DNA of 42,740 nt, from the NCBI RefSeq assembly GCF_001613305.1, contig NZ_BDCC01000018.1, positions 1 through 42,740 of the forward strand, in the 5' to 3' direction. The position numbers and the translations under genes are program-made. This DNA is from Nocardia vaccinii NBRC 15922. Lineage in GTDB: Bacteria; Actinomycetota; Actinomycetes; Mycobacteriales; Mycobacteriaceae. Positions 7,478 through 15,543 of the stretch are shown here, one piece after another. Position 1 is the first letter of the stretch, and each line of letters begins with the position of its first letter. The notes below the pieces were generated by a model. The model was given only the letters and a program-made list of their open reading frames with translations, was not told where the DNA came from and searched no databases.

Positions 7478-9166
7478 GTGACGCCTTCATCACCCGGAGA
7501 TCCGGCGGCAAGCCCGGCTGAGGGGTCCTCCGTGGTTGTTCCGACGGCCTCGTCCGGGCCCGAGGTTTCCGACGAATCGGCAGCGGCCGCGCCCGATGCG
7601 CCCGACGGGCGGTGGTGGCGCTCGGCGGTGTTCTATCAGGTCTATCCGCGCTCGTTCGCCGACTCCGGCGGCGACGGCGTGGGCGATCTGGGCGGCTTGC
7701 TGGACCGGCTCGGCTATCTCGAACTCCTCGGCGTCGACGCGCTGTGGATCTGCCCGGTGATGCGCTCGCCGATGGCAGACGGGGGGTACGACGTCAGCGA
7801 TCCGCGCGATATCGATCCGCTCTTCGGCGATATCGAGGTGTTCGACGAGGTGATCGCCGAGGCACACGATCGCGGTATGCGAATCACCATGGACCTGGTG
7901 CCCAATCACACCAGTGACCGGCATCCGTGGTTCGCCGCCGCGCTGGCGGCGGCGCCCGGCAGTCCCGAACGTGATCGCTACATCTTCCGCGACGGCCGCG
8001 GTCCCGGCGGGGCCGAGCCGCCGAACAACTGGCCCAGCATCTTCGGCGGCCCGGCTTGGACTCGCGTCACCGAACCCGACGGCACGCCCGGCCAGTGGTA
8101 CCTGCACATCTTCGCCGCCGAACAACCCGATCTGAACTGGGACAACCCTGAGGTGAGCGCGGATTTCGAGCGGACCATGCGCTTCTGGCTGGATCGCGGC
8201 GTCGACGGATTCCGCATCGACGTGGCGCACGGTATGGCCAAACCACCGGGGCTGCCCGATATGGACCGCGTGGATACCCGGATGCTCGTGCATGACGACG
8301 GCGATCCGCGGTTCAACAATCCGGCGGTGCACGACATCCACCGCCGCTTCCGCAAGGTGATCGACGAATATCCGGCCGCGGTGTCGGTCGGCGAGGTGTG
8401 GGTGGACGACAACGCGCGATTCACCGAATACGTGCGACCCGACGAATTGCATCTGGCCTTCAACTTCCGGCTCGCGGAGACCGCCTTCGACGCCGCGGAA
8501 ATTCGTGCCGCAGTGGATAACTCGATCGAGGCCGTGGCCTCGGTGGGTGCCGTGCCGACCTGGACGCTGTCCAATCACGACATCGAACGCGAGGTGACCC
8601 GGTACGGCGGCGGGGCCTTGGGGCTGCGCCGGGCGCGAGCGATGATCCTGCTCGAGCTGGCGTTGCCGGGCGCGGTATTCCTGTACAACGGTTCGGAGTT
8701 GGGCCTGCCCAATGTCGATGATCTGCCCGACGACGCATTGCGGGACCCGGTGTGGGAGCGGTCCGGGCACACCCGACGCGGTCGCGACGGGTGCCGAGTG
8801 CCGATTCCGTGGGAGGGCCGGCAGCCGCCGTTCGGATTCACCAGCGCCGAGCAGTCCTGGCTGCCGGTTCCGCCGCAGTGGGCCGGTTTGACCGTGGAGT
8901 CGCAGCTCGAGCGACTGGACTCGATGGTGTCACTGTGCCGGATGGCGATCGAATTGCGTGGTGTGCGACCGGAATTCGCCGGAACCGGCCTGGAGTGGTA
9001 CGGCAGTCCGGCCGGATGCCTGGCCTTCCGGCGCGCGGGCGGGTTGACCTGCGTACTCAACACCTCGCCCGTGCCGACGCCGCTGCCGCCCGGAGATGTG
9101 CTGCTGTCCAGTGTGCCGATCGAGGGCGCCGCGCTGCCCCCGGATACGGCGGTGTGGCTGGTGTAG
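7478..9166 (+). CDS. aglA: Alpha-glucosidase, glycoside hydrolase family 13
   Basis: A 562-residue GH13 enzyme that hydrolyses terminal alpha-1,4/1,6-glucosidic bonds. Conserved regions in order are FYQVYPRSFADSGGDGVGDL, DLVPNHTS, GFRIDVAHG (nucleophile Asp248), VGEVWVDD (acid/base Glu306) and LSNHDIER (Asp368). No signal peptide is apparent, so it acts in the cytoplasm on imported oligosaccharides or trehalose/glycogen products. GTG 7478 is chosen over the TTG at 7436 because the upstream 14 residues are not conserved-looking. Together with glbO it keeps the mycobacterial order. Confidence 0.92.
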   Translation: MTPSSPGDPAASPAEGSSVVVPTASSGPEVSDESAAAAPDAPDGRWWRSAVFYQVYPRSFADSGGDGVGDLGGLLDRLGYLELLGVDALWICPVMRSPMADGGYDVSDPRDIDPLFGDIEVFDEVIAEAHDRGMRITMDLVPNHTSDRHPWFAAALAAAPGSPERDRYIFRDGRGPGGAEPPNNWPSIFGGPAWTRVTEPDGTPGQWYLHIFAAEQPDLNWDNPEVSADFERTMRFWLDRGVDGFRIDVAHGMAKPPGLPDMDRVDTRMLVHDDGDPRFNNPAVHDIHRRFRKVIDEYPAAVSVGEVWVDDNARFTEYVRPDELHLAFNFRLAETAFDAAEIRAAVDNSIEAVASVGAVPTWTLSNHDIEREVTRYGGGALGLRRARAMILLELALPGAVFLYNGSELGLPNVDDLPDDALRDPVWERSGHTRRGRDGCRVPIPWEGRQPPFGFTSAEQSWLPVPPQWAGLTVESQLERLDSMVSLCRMAIELRGVRPEFAGTGLEWYGSPAGCLAFRRAGGLTCVLNTSPVPTPLPPGDVLLSSVPIEGAALPPDTAVWLV

Positions 9167-9256
9167 CGGCGGCGCTCGGCGGGTGTGAATCGACACGCAC
9201 GGGTGACAGGCTCACCAGTCCGACGCGCTCTCCGGCGCATCGACTACCGTTGGGTC

Positions 9257-9529
9257 GTGAGCATTCTCGAGACAGTGCTGATCTTTGTCGGCATTCCGTT
9301 GGTGATCTACGCGGTCATCGCGGGGTTGTCGTTCCTCGGCAAGCCGTATCCCGGGGAGAAGCCGGTCCACTACAACCTCGGCGAGAAGTGGACCGCGGAC
9401 CCGGTGCTGTGGAGCGCGACCGACGAGGTGACCGGCCACGGCCATCACGACACCTCGCACGGCACCCACGATGCAATCGAATCCGCCGAGTCGGACCTGA
9501 TCGGAGGCCGGGCAAGTGGCAAATTCTAA
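9257..9529 (+). CDS. Small single-span membrane protein, possible respiratory supercomplex accessory subunit
   Basis: A 90-residue protein with one N-terminal transmembrane helix (ILETVLIFVGIPLVIYAVIAGLSFLG) and a conserved cytoplasmic or periplasmic tail GEKPVHYNLGEKWTADPVLWSATDEV, ending in a His-rich stretch. GTG 9257 directly follows a short untranslated region. Its 3' end overlaps the next gene by 14 nt, so the two are co-translated. My unverified recollection is that small proteins from the equivalent mycobacterial locus were found in the cytochrome bcc-aa3 supercomplex structure (CtaJ-type). Family-level similarity is clear, the function is inference. Confidence 0.8.
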   Translation: MSILETVLIFVGIPLVIYAVIAGLSFLGKPYPGEKPVHYNLGEKWTADPVLWSATDEVTGHGHHDTSHGTHDAIESAESDLIGGRASGKF

Positions 9530-9977
9530 GTGGCCCGCGGTGGTCGAGGCCGACCTCCCGCACGGATGGGTCGTCACCACCAGCGGACGGGTATCCGGGG
9601 TGCACGAGCCGGGCACCGTGTTCCGGGAGGCGCCGTTCAGCGACACCGAGCGGTTGATCATGGACAACACGCTCACCGAGGTCACTCGCGCGACCAAGAT
9701 CCGGTTCAACGTCTACATCGGTGATCTGGGCGCGGATCCGGCCGCGGGCGCCGACGCGATCTTCCCGAGCACCCCCGAGGCGGCACGTTCGGTGCTCATC
9801 GCCGTCTCCCCGAACGACAAGGCCGTCGAGGTGCGTTCGGGTCGCGACGTGGCCGACCGGGTCAACGACCGGATCTGCCAGCTCGGACTGACCGCTCTGC
9901 TCAGCTCGCTGCGTCAGGGCCAGCTGATCGACGGTCTGGTCTCCGCGGTCCGAGTCATGGGCTCGGCCATCAGCTAG
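9516..9977 (+). CDS. DUF5130-like (TPM-fold) conserved protein
   Basis: A 153-residue protein with a conserved core FSDTERLIMDNTLTEVTRATKIRFNVYIGDLG and ARSVLIAVSPNDKAVEVRSGRDVADRVND, matching an actinobacterial family related to TPM-fold domains. The GTG start at 9516 lies inside the previous gene and has a GGAGG Shine-Dalgarno 8 nt upstream (9503-9507). The tight overlap with the small membrane protein implies joint function. No transmembrane segment is seen. It lies upstream of a strong terminator. Confidence 0.8.
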   Translation: MANSKWPAVVEADLPHGWVVTTSGRVSGVHEPGTVFREAPFSDTERLIMDNTLTEVTRATKIRFNVYIGDLGADPAAGADAIFPSTPEAARSVLIAVSPNDKAVEVRSGRDVADRVNDRICQLGLTALLSSLRQGQLIDGLVSAVRVMGSAIS

Positions 9978-10019
9978 TTCCCCCGCCTCCCCGCGACTCG
10001 AGCCGTCGCACGACGACGT

Positions 10020-10044
10020 GCCCGTCAGCGCGAAGCTGACGGGC
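10020..10044 (+). terminator. Hairpin terminator after the DUF5130-like gene
   Basis: A perfect 10-bp stem GCCCGTCAGC with GCTGACGGGC and a GCGAA loop, 43 nt after the stop codon. Confidence 0.8.
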
Positions 10045-10263
10045 CGTTCTCGAGTTCAGGGGAGCCGAGTGCGGCGTACGGACCCCGTGACGGCGTTGAC
10101 CGTGGTCTTCCGCATCGTGCTCGGCGGATGCATACACCGCATGCTGACGGTGCAGGCCGTCCCGGACGGCATCTCCTGGCCGCGCTGGACCGAGGATACC
10201 TCCGATATGGCCATCGCGTACCTGACCGCGCCCGCTCGCAACCGCGGGTGATACGGGCCGATA

Positions 10264-10278
10264 TCTGCTGTGAGCAGA
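10264..10278. promoter_or_regulatory. Palindromic box upstream of the ClgR/PopR-like gene
   Basis: TCTGCT-GTG-AGCAGA, a perfect 6-bp inverted repeat 41 nt before the start codon. Its centre is about 49 bp upstream of the start that the leaderless -10 box implies. A near-identical box stands in front of the clpP operon at 12293-12307, so it is probably the binding site of the adjacent regulator. Confidence 0.65.
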
Positions 10279-10307
10279 ATCGGCGCGTGCGGCGGGCAGG
10301 GTGCTCG

Positions 10308-10313
10308 TAGGCT
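10308..10313 (+). promoter_or_regulatory. -10 box of a leaderless promoter for the ClgR/PopR-like gene
   Basis: TAGGCT fits the actinobacterial TANNNT pattern and lies 6 nt before the ATG at 10320, so the transcript probably starts at or next to the ATG. No good -35 is visible, as expected for an activated promoter. Confidence 0.5.
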
Positions 10314-10319
10314 CGGATC

Positions 10320-10733
10320 ATGGCGCAGCATCCGCGACTTCATGCGATTCCCGGCGGACGTGACGGACGATCCGAGCCGGATGCGGCTCGCCCCGATCCG
10401 GCGCGAGCCGAACCGGCGCGGCACACCGGTGAGCCGCTGTGGCGAGAGGCGCTGGGGCGACGGCTCCGGACGCTGCGCACCGAACAGGGCGAGACGCTCG
10501 TCGAAACCGCTGGCCGCGCAGGCGTTTCGCCGCAATACCTGTCCGAGGTCGAGCGCGGGCGCAAGGACCCGTCCAGCGAGATGATCGCCGCGCTGGCAGG
10601 AGCTCTCGGCACCACGCTGATCGGCCTTACCGAACTGATCGTGCGCGATCTGTATCAACAGCGCCGCAGCGCATTCGCCACGGGCGTGCCGCGGCGAACC
10701 TCCGGGCCGACGATGTACGCGCTGGCCGCGTAA
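10320..10733 (+). CDS. ClgR/PopR-like XRE-family regulator with C-terminal LAA
   Basis: A 137-residue protein. After a disordered N-terminal 35 residues comes an XRE helix-turn-helix, WREALGRRLRTLRTEQGETLVETAGRAGVSPQYLSEVERGRKDPSSEMIAALAGAL, very close to the ClgR type (LREALGR..LR..R..QG.TL.E......YLSE.ERG.K.PSSE). The protein ends TMYALAA; two terminal alanines are known to target ClgR and PopR to ClpP proteolysis in Streptomyces. It faces the clpP operon at 11010-12237, and both units share a palindromic box. I infer an activator of that operon whose own level is set by Clp degradation. Confidence 0.85.
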   Translation: MAQHPRLHAIPGGRDGRSEPDAARPDPARAEPARHTGEPLWREALGRRLRTLRTEQGETLVETAGRAGVSPQYLSEVERGRKDPSSEMIAALAGALGTTLIGLTELIVRDLYQQRRSAFATGVPRRTSGPTMYALAA

Positions 10734-11009
10734 GTGCCCACGGCTGTCCATTTCTGGTGTGGCCCTGGCATTCGGGCATCGGGCGACCGGCCTGCCGTCA
10801 CCGCGATGTCCGCACCGGCGTCGCGGACGATTGTTGCGAGGCCACGGCGGCCGTCGTCGCCGGGTACCGGTCGATGCCCGGTCTCGGCGACGCCCCCGTG
10901 CGGCCGTCCCAGCGGCGAGCTGTCCGCCACTGACTGAGGGCCTCTCGGCGGCAATAGGTTTCGAGCCGCGCCGCGGAGTGGTCGGAGCTGACGGCCGCCG
11001 AGGAATTGG

Positions 11010-11600
11010 TCAGCCGATGGGGTCGAGGATGCGGTCGACCAGGCCGTAGTCGACGGCGGACCGCGCGGTGAAGACCCGGTCGCGGTCGGTGTCGTGCCGG
11101 AGAGTCTCGATGTCCCGACCGGTGTGCCGGGACAGGATCGATTCGATCTCCGCACGCATGCGGACCAGCTCGTCGGCCTGGAGGATCAGGTCCGGGATGG
11201 CGCCTTGGCCCCGGGTGGCGGGCTGGTGCAGGACGACGCGGCCGTGCGGCAGCATCGAGCGGCGTCCCGCGGTGCCGCCCGCGAGCAGGACCGCGCCGAC
11301 CGCGATGGCCTGGCCGACGCAGGTCGTCGCGACAGGGGAGCGGACGTACTGCATGGTGTCGTAGACCGCGAGCATGGCGGGCAGATCGCCGCCCTCGCAG
11401 TTGATGTAGAGGTTGATGTCCTGTCCCGGACTGTCCGCATCCAGATGGAGCAGCTGCGCGATGAGAGCGTTGGCGACGCCCGCATCGATCGGGGTGCCCA
11501 GGTAGACGATCCGCTCGGTGAGCAGGTGGGAGTAGACGTCCATGATCCGCTCGCCGTGCGGATGCTGGGCGATGACGTTCGGAATCGTGTAGCTGGTCAT
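11010..11600 (-). CDS. ClpP-family protein lacking the catalytic serine (pseudo-protease subunit)
   Basis: A 196-residue ClpP-fold protein, second gene of a two-gene operon. The nucleophile motif normally reading GQAASMGA is GQAIAVGA, with Ala (GCG, 11301-11303, residue 100) in place of the catalytic serine. The His (LHQP, residue 125) and Asp (DRDR, residue 174) positions are kept. The oxyanion strand SPGG is altered to CEGG. ATG 11600 has a GGTG ribosome binding site. The frame is intact and well conserved elsewhere, so it looks like a functional structural or regulatory subunit, comparable to ClpR proteins, not a decaying gene. Confidence 0.9.
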   Translation of the reverse strand: MTSYTIPNVIAQHPHGERIMDVYSHLLTERIVYLGTPIDAGVANALIAQLLHLDADSPGQDINLYINCEGGDLPAMLAVYDTMQYVRSPVATTCVGQAIAVGAVLLAGGTAGRRSMLPHGRVVLHQPATRGQGAIPDLILQADELVRMRAEIESILSRHTGRDIETLRHDTDRDRVFTARSAVDYGLVDRILDPIG

Positions 11601-11631
11601 GAGTGCACCTCGGTGGTCGTGGTCCGGTCGG

Positions 11632-12237
11632 TCATGCGTTGATCCCCACCCGTGGCCGTTTCGGGATGACCTGGTCGAAGGAATCGACAATGTGGTCGAT
11701 GAAGCCGTAATCCCTGGCCTGCTCGGCGGTGAACCAGCGGTCGTGCAGCGAATCCTCGTAGATCCGGTCGAAGGGCTGCCCGGTGTCCTCGGCGATGATG
11801 CCGAGCACCGTGTTCACCGTGTGCCGCAGATCGTCCGCCTGAACCTCGACCTCACCGGCGGTGCCGCCGATGCCGGACGAACCCTGATGCATCAGGATTC
11901 GAGCGTGCGGCAGGGCGAACCGCCGTCCGCGGCTGCCCGCCGAGAGCAGGAATTGTCCTGCGCTGCAAGCCAATCCGAGCGCCAGCGTGGACACCTCGCA
12001 CGGGATGAGCCGCATGGTGTCGCGGATCGCGAGCATGGAGGGAACCGAGCCGCCGGGGGAGTGGATCCACAGCGAGACCGCCCCGCCGGGATCCTCCGCG
12101 GCGAGGGTGAGCAGTTGCGTCGTCAGCACCGTGCCGTTGTCGTCGTCCAGCGGTCCGTCGAGTACCAGAATGCGGCGGCCGAACAGCTGTTCGCGCATCC
12201 GCCAACCGAACATCGGGGTTTTGTCGTCTCGAGCCAT
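11632..12237 (-). CDS. clpP: ATP-dependent Clp protease proteolytic subunit, active-triad paralogue
   Basis: A 201-residue ClpP with SPGG oxyanion strand, nucleophile motif GLACSAGQFLLSAG (Ser92), LPHARILMHQG (His117) and LHDRWFTAEQARDYGFIDHI (Asp166), so the triad is complete. It is the first gene of an operon, 31 nt before the serine-less paralogue. The housekeeping clpP1P2 pair is expected downstream of tig outside the window, which makes this a second, conditional clpP pair like Streptomyces clpP3clpP4. ATG 12237 is the first start of the conserved frame. The palindrome at 12293-12307 precedes it. Confidence 0.9.
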   Translation of the reverse strand: MARDDKTPMFGWRMREQLFGRRILVLDGPLDDDNGTVLTTQLLTLAAEDPGGAVSLWIHSPGGSVPSMLAIRDTMRLIPCEVSTLALGLACSAGQFLLSAGSRGRRFALPHARILMHQGSSGIGGTAGEVEVQADDLRHTVNTVLGIIAEDTGQPFDRIYEDSLHDRWFTAEQARDYGFIDHIVDSFDQVIPKRPRVGINA

Positions 12238-12292
12238 GCCACCACAGTGCCGTGCGATCGCCGCGAAATCGCCGCATGCTGCCCAGAGCGGA

Positions 12293-12307
12293 TCTGCTCA
12301 CAGCAGC
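12293..12307. promoter_or_regulatory. Palindromic box upstream of the clpP operon
   Basis: TCTGCT-CAC-AGCAGC on the plus strand. Its complement differs from the box at 10264-10278 in one of 15 positions. It lies 55 nt before the first clpP start codon. It is the expected target of the adjacent ClgR/PopR-like regulator. Confidence 0.65.
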
Positions 12308-12532
12308 GGGAGACCGGTGATCTGAATATGCCTGCGAGCAACATGTTTCGGTTGTGCGGTGCGGACAACTCGTGGAATGCCGTCGGTTCATGGAGCACTG
12401 GCCGGGCTAGCGCTGACGCCGACCTGTTCAGCACATGGCCCGGCCGGGCTTTCGCACACAGGCATCGCCCCGGTGCGCACGTCGTGCCCGCACGGGCGCG
12501 GGCGGTGCTGGTCGAGCAGTGTCCGGATGCGG

Positions 12533-12570
12533 GACGACCCCCTGCCGTAGCGGTGGCAGGGGGTCGTCCG
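12533..12570 (-). terminator. Terminator of pepN
   Basis: A perfect 15-bp stem (GGACGACCCCCTGCC with GGCAGGGGGTCGTCC) and an 8-nt loop, starting 17 nt beyond the pepN stop. It is the strongest hairpin in the window. Confidence 0.85.
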
Positions 12571-12587
12571 TGCGGCGTGCGAATCAC

Positions 12588-15263
12588 TCAGCGCGCGTCG
12601 AAAGCCCTTGCGCGCAGGGAACGTTCGATCCCCGCCTTGCCCTCGACGACCAGGCGGCGCAGGGCCGGGGGATGATCGTCGGCGAGGAACTTGTCCGCCA
12701 CGGCGACGGCCTCGTCGGTGATCGCCCAGTGCGGGTAGAGGCCGACCACGACGGTCTGGGCGACCTCGCTGGAACGCCGCTCCCAGACCGCGGGGATCTC
12801 GGCGAAGTAGCGCGCCACGTAAGGGGCGAGCAAGTCGGCCTGGCCGGCCGGTGCGAAGCCGCTCACGATCGCGCGGGTAGTGATGTTCGGCAGCGAATCA
12901 TCGGTCAGCACCGAATCCCACGCGCGCTCCTTGACCTCGGCCTGCGGGCGCGCGGTCGCGGCGGATGCGGCCTGCCGACGGCCCGCGGCGGTCGGGTCGC
13001 GATCCAATTCGGCGTCGATGACCGGGGTTTCGGCGCCGTCGGCGTCGATGACCCCGGATGCGGCCAGCGCCTGCACGATTCGCCAGCGCAGGTCGGTGTC
13101 GACCACCAAGCCGGACAGCCCGGCGCTCGCGGGATCGGCGGACAGCAGCGCGTTCAGGACCTCGGTGTGCGCAGGCGACAACCGCGCCGCGGTCAGTGCG
13201 TTGACGAAGGCGAGCTGGTGGTCCGATCCGGCTTCGGCCGCCCGCGCCAGCTCCAGCAGGCGATCGGCGAATTCCGGCCAGCCGGTGCCCGCGGCCCACT
13301 CCGGATCGGCATAACTGCTCAGCGCGGTGTTCGCCTGCATCAGAAGACGTTGCACCACACCGATTTCCGACTCCGCACCGACGCCGCGGCGAATCAGCGC
13401 GACGAAATCACGGGCCCGCATCTCGGCCTGGCGGGTCATCTCCCACGCCGCCGACCAGCACAGGGTGCGCGGAAGCGATTCGGCGATATCGGCGATGCGG
13501 GTGGTGACCGTCTCCAGAGATTCCGGGTCCAGCCGCACCGAGCAGTAAGTGAGATCGTCGTCGTTGATCAGCACCAGTTTGCCGCGCTCCACGCCGACCA
13601 GGTCGGGCACCTCGGTGCGTCCGGCAGCGTCCACATCCAGCTCGATGCGCTTGGTGCGCACCAGCTTACGGTGCCCGATGGAGGCGTCCGCGGGGCGCTG
13701 CGTGGTTACGCCGGCTGCCTCCTGCGTGCCCGTCGCTCCCGCCTCGTCCTGGTCATCGTAGATGCCGATGGCCAGACGGTGCACCCGGTGCTCACCAGCG
13801 CCGGGCGCGGCCCCCTCCTGCACCACCGCGAACGAGGTGAACTTACCGTCGGTCACCTCGAATTCCGGGCGCAGGATGTTCAGGCCGGTGGTTTTGAGCC
13901 ACTGCGAACCCCAGCTGGAAAGGTCACGGCCCGAGGACTTTTCGAGCGCGCCCACCAGATCGTCGAAGGTGGCGTTGGCGTAGGCGTGGTCGGCGAAATA
14001 GTCGCGCAGTCCGGCCAGGAACGGCTCCCGGCCGACGTAGGCGACAAGCTGCTTGAGCACCGAAGCGCCCTTGGCGTAGGTGATTCCGTCGAAGTTGACC
14101 TCGACCGCGGCCAGATCCGGGATGTCCGCGGCGATCGGATGGGTGGAGGGCAGCTGATCCTGGCGGTACGCCCAGGACTTCTCCACATTCGCGAATGTGG
14201 TCCAGGCGCTGGTGTATTCGGTCGCCGAGGTCTGGGCGAGCACCGAGGCGAAGGTCGCGAAGGACTCGTTCAGCCACAGGTCGTCCCACCACTTCATGGT
14301 GACCAGATCGCCGAACCACATGTGCGCCATCTCGTGCAGCACGGTCTCGCAGCGGCGCTCGTACGAGGCGCGGGTCACCTTGGAGCGGAACACATAATCC
14401 TCGAGGAAGGTGACCGCGCCCGCGTTCTCCATTGCGCCGGCGTTGAATTCGGGGACGAACAGCTGGTCGTACTTTCCGAACGCGTACGGCACACCGAAAT
14501 TGGCGTGGTAGAAGCCGAAGCCCTGTTTGGTCTCGGTGAACAGCCGCTCGGCGTCCATGTATTCGGCCAGCGAAGCGCGGCAGTAGATGCCCAGCGGAAT
14601 GCTGCCGTGGTCGTCGGAGTACGTGTCGGTCCACTTCGCGTACGGACCCGCGATCAGCGCCACCAGGTAGGTGCTCATCTTCGGGGTGGTGGCGAAGGTG
14701 TGCCGCACCGCCTCGCCGGTGCACTCCGTATCGGTGGCCGCGCCGTTGGAGATGACCTCCCAGTCCTGCGGCGCGGTGACGGTGATGTCGTAGGTGGCCT
14801 TCAGGTCGGGCTGGTCGAAGCAGGCGAACATCCGCTTGGCATCGGCGGTTTCGAACTGCGAGTAGAGGTAGACCCTGTCGTCGGTGGGGTCGACGAACCG
14901 ATGCAGACCCTCGCCGGTGTGCGAATATTCGGCGTCGGCCTCGACGACGAGTTCGTTGCGCTCGGCCAGACCGGTCAGCGTGATCCCCGCGGATTCGTCG
15001 TACTCGCCGATCTCGATCGCGACTCCGTTGAGCACCGCGGACCGCACACCGGCCCCGACGAAGTCGACGAATGTCTCCGCCCCGGGCTGCGCGGTGAACG
15101 TGACGGTGGACCGGGAGAAGAACGTCTCGTCAGTGCCGCCATCCGACACGGCTTCGGACCCGGACTGCCGGCCCGTCAGGTCGAGTTCGACGCGATAGTT
15201 CTCCACGGTGATCGTCGCGGCCCGTGTGATCGCCTGTTCACGGGTGAGGTTCGGTGCGGACAA
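12588..15263 (-). CDS. pepN: Aminopeptidase N (M1 family zinc metallopeptidase)
   Basis: An 891-residue cytoplasmic aminopeptidase that removes N-terminal residues from peptides. It has the GAMEN substrate-binding motif (NAGAMENAG), the zinc site HEMAH (310-314) followed 18 residues later by Glu333 in LWLNESFATF, and the ERAP1-like C-terminal helical domain. The TTG at 15263 is chosen as start because AAGGAG lies 5 nt before it and the conserved SAPNLTREQA follows. The longer frame upstream is not conserved. It is divergent from purC across 280 bp, and counterparts adjoin Rv2466c/rpiB in mycobacteria. Confidence 0.94.
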   Translation of the reverse strand: MSAPNLTREQAITRAATITVENYRVELDLTGRQSGSEAVSDGGTDETFFSRSTVTFTAQPGAETFVDFVGAGVRSAVLNGVAIEIGEYDESAGITLTGLAERNELVVEADAEYSHTGEGLHRFVDPTDDRVYLYSQFETADAKRMFACFDQPDLKATYDITVTAPQDWEVISNGAATDTECTGEAVRHTFATTPKMSTYLVALIAGPYAKWTDTYSDDHGSIPLGIYCRASLAEYMDAERLFTETKQGFGFYHANFGVPYAFGKYDQLFVPEFNAGAMENAGAVTFLEDYVFRSKVTRASYERRCETVLHEMAHMWFGDLVTMKWWDDLWLNESFATFASVLAQTSATEYTSAWTTFANVEKSWAYRQDQLPSTHPIAADIPDLAAVEVNFDGITYAKGASVLKQLVAYVGREPFLAGLRDYFADHAYANATFDDLVGALEKSSGRDLSSWGSQWLKTTGLNILRPEFEVTDGKFTSFAVVQEGAAPGAGEHRVHRLAIGIYDDQDEAGATGTQEAAGVTTQRPADASIGHRKLVRTKRIELDVDAAGRTEVPDLVGVERGKLVLINDDDLTYCSVRLDPESLETVTTRIADIAESLPRTLCWSAAWEMTRQAEMRARDFVALIRRGVGAESEIGVVQRLLMQANTALSSYADPEWAAGTGWPEFADRLLELARAAEAGSDHQLAFVNALTAARLSPAHTEVLNALLSADPASAGLSGLVVDTDLRWRIVQALAASGVIDADGAETPVIDAELDRDPTAAGRRQAASAATARPQAEVKERAWDSVLTDDSLPNITTRAIVSGFAPAGQADLLAPYVARYFAEIPAVWERRSSEVAQTVVVGLYPHWAITDEAVAVADKFLADDHPPALRRLVVEGKAGIERSLRARAFDAR

Positions 15264-15483
15264 GGAGACTCCTTCGCTGGTCGGAGAACTGTGCCGGGCG
15301 GGCTGCCCATCCGGTCCGTGGAGTGGGCGGCGCCGTCGGCTCGGTGCGTCGTCCATTCGCCTCCGCGGCGCGATAGGGATCGCCTGTCGTGCACGGGTGC
15401 GAACGCAACGGTGCCCAGAATGCCACGTCGCGGGGCGTCGGGGGCGGGTACGTGCCCGCGACCGGCGGCCGGGTGCCCCTCGG

Positions 15484-15489
15484 TAGGCT
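15484..15489 (+). promoter_or_regulatory. -10 box of the purC promoter
   Basis: TAGGCT (TANNNT type), 55 nt before the purC start. It implies a short leader ending in the GAGGAGGA Shine-Dalgarno. Confidence 0.4.
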
Positions 15490-15543
15490 GAGCGCGCAGG
15501 TCGGCAATCGGTTGTATCACCGGCGCGCATACGAGGAGGACAG

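Larger units (their letters stand above)
12238..12587. other. 350-bp gap between the clpP operon and the end of pepN
   Basis: It holds the clpP control region (palindrome 12293-12307) and the pepN terminator (12533-12570). No open frame here has coding character or family similarity. Confidence 0.6.

Noticed and set aside
10018..10251. 77-codon open frame between the DUF5130-like gene and the regulator
   Set aside because: It starts inside the terminator hairpin and has no ribosome binding site or similarity.
10734..11009. Possible gene between the regulator and the clpP operon
   Set aside because: Minus-strand frame 10655-11155 overlaps both neighbours and matches nothing I know; I see no other signal in these 276 bases.
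12435..15491. 1,018-codon open frame opposite pepN
   Set aside because: Antisense shadow of a clear M1 aminopeptidase. High-GC genes with strong codon bias leave long open frames on the other strand. No family similarity.
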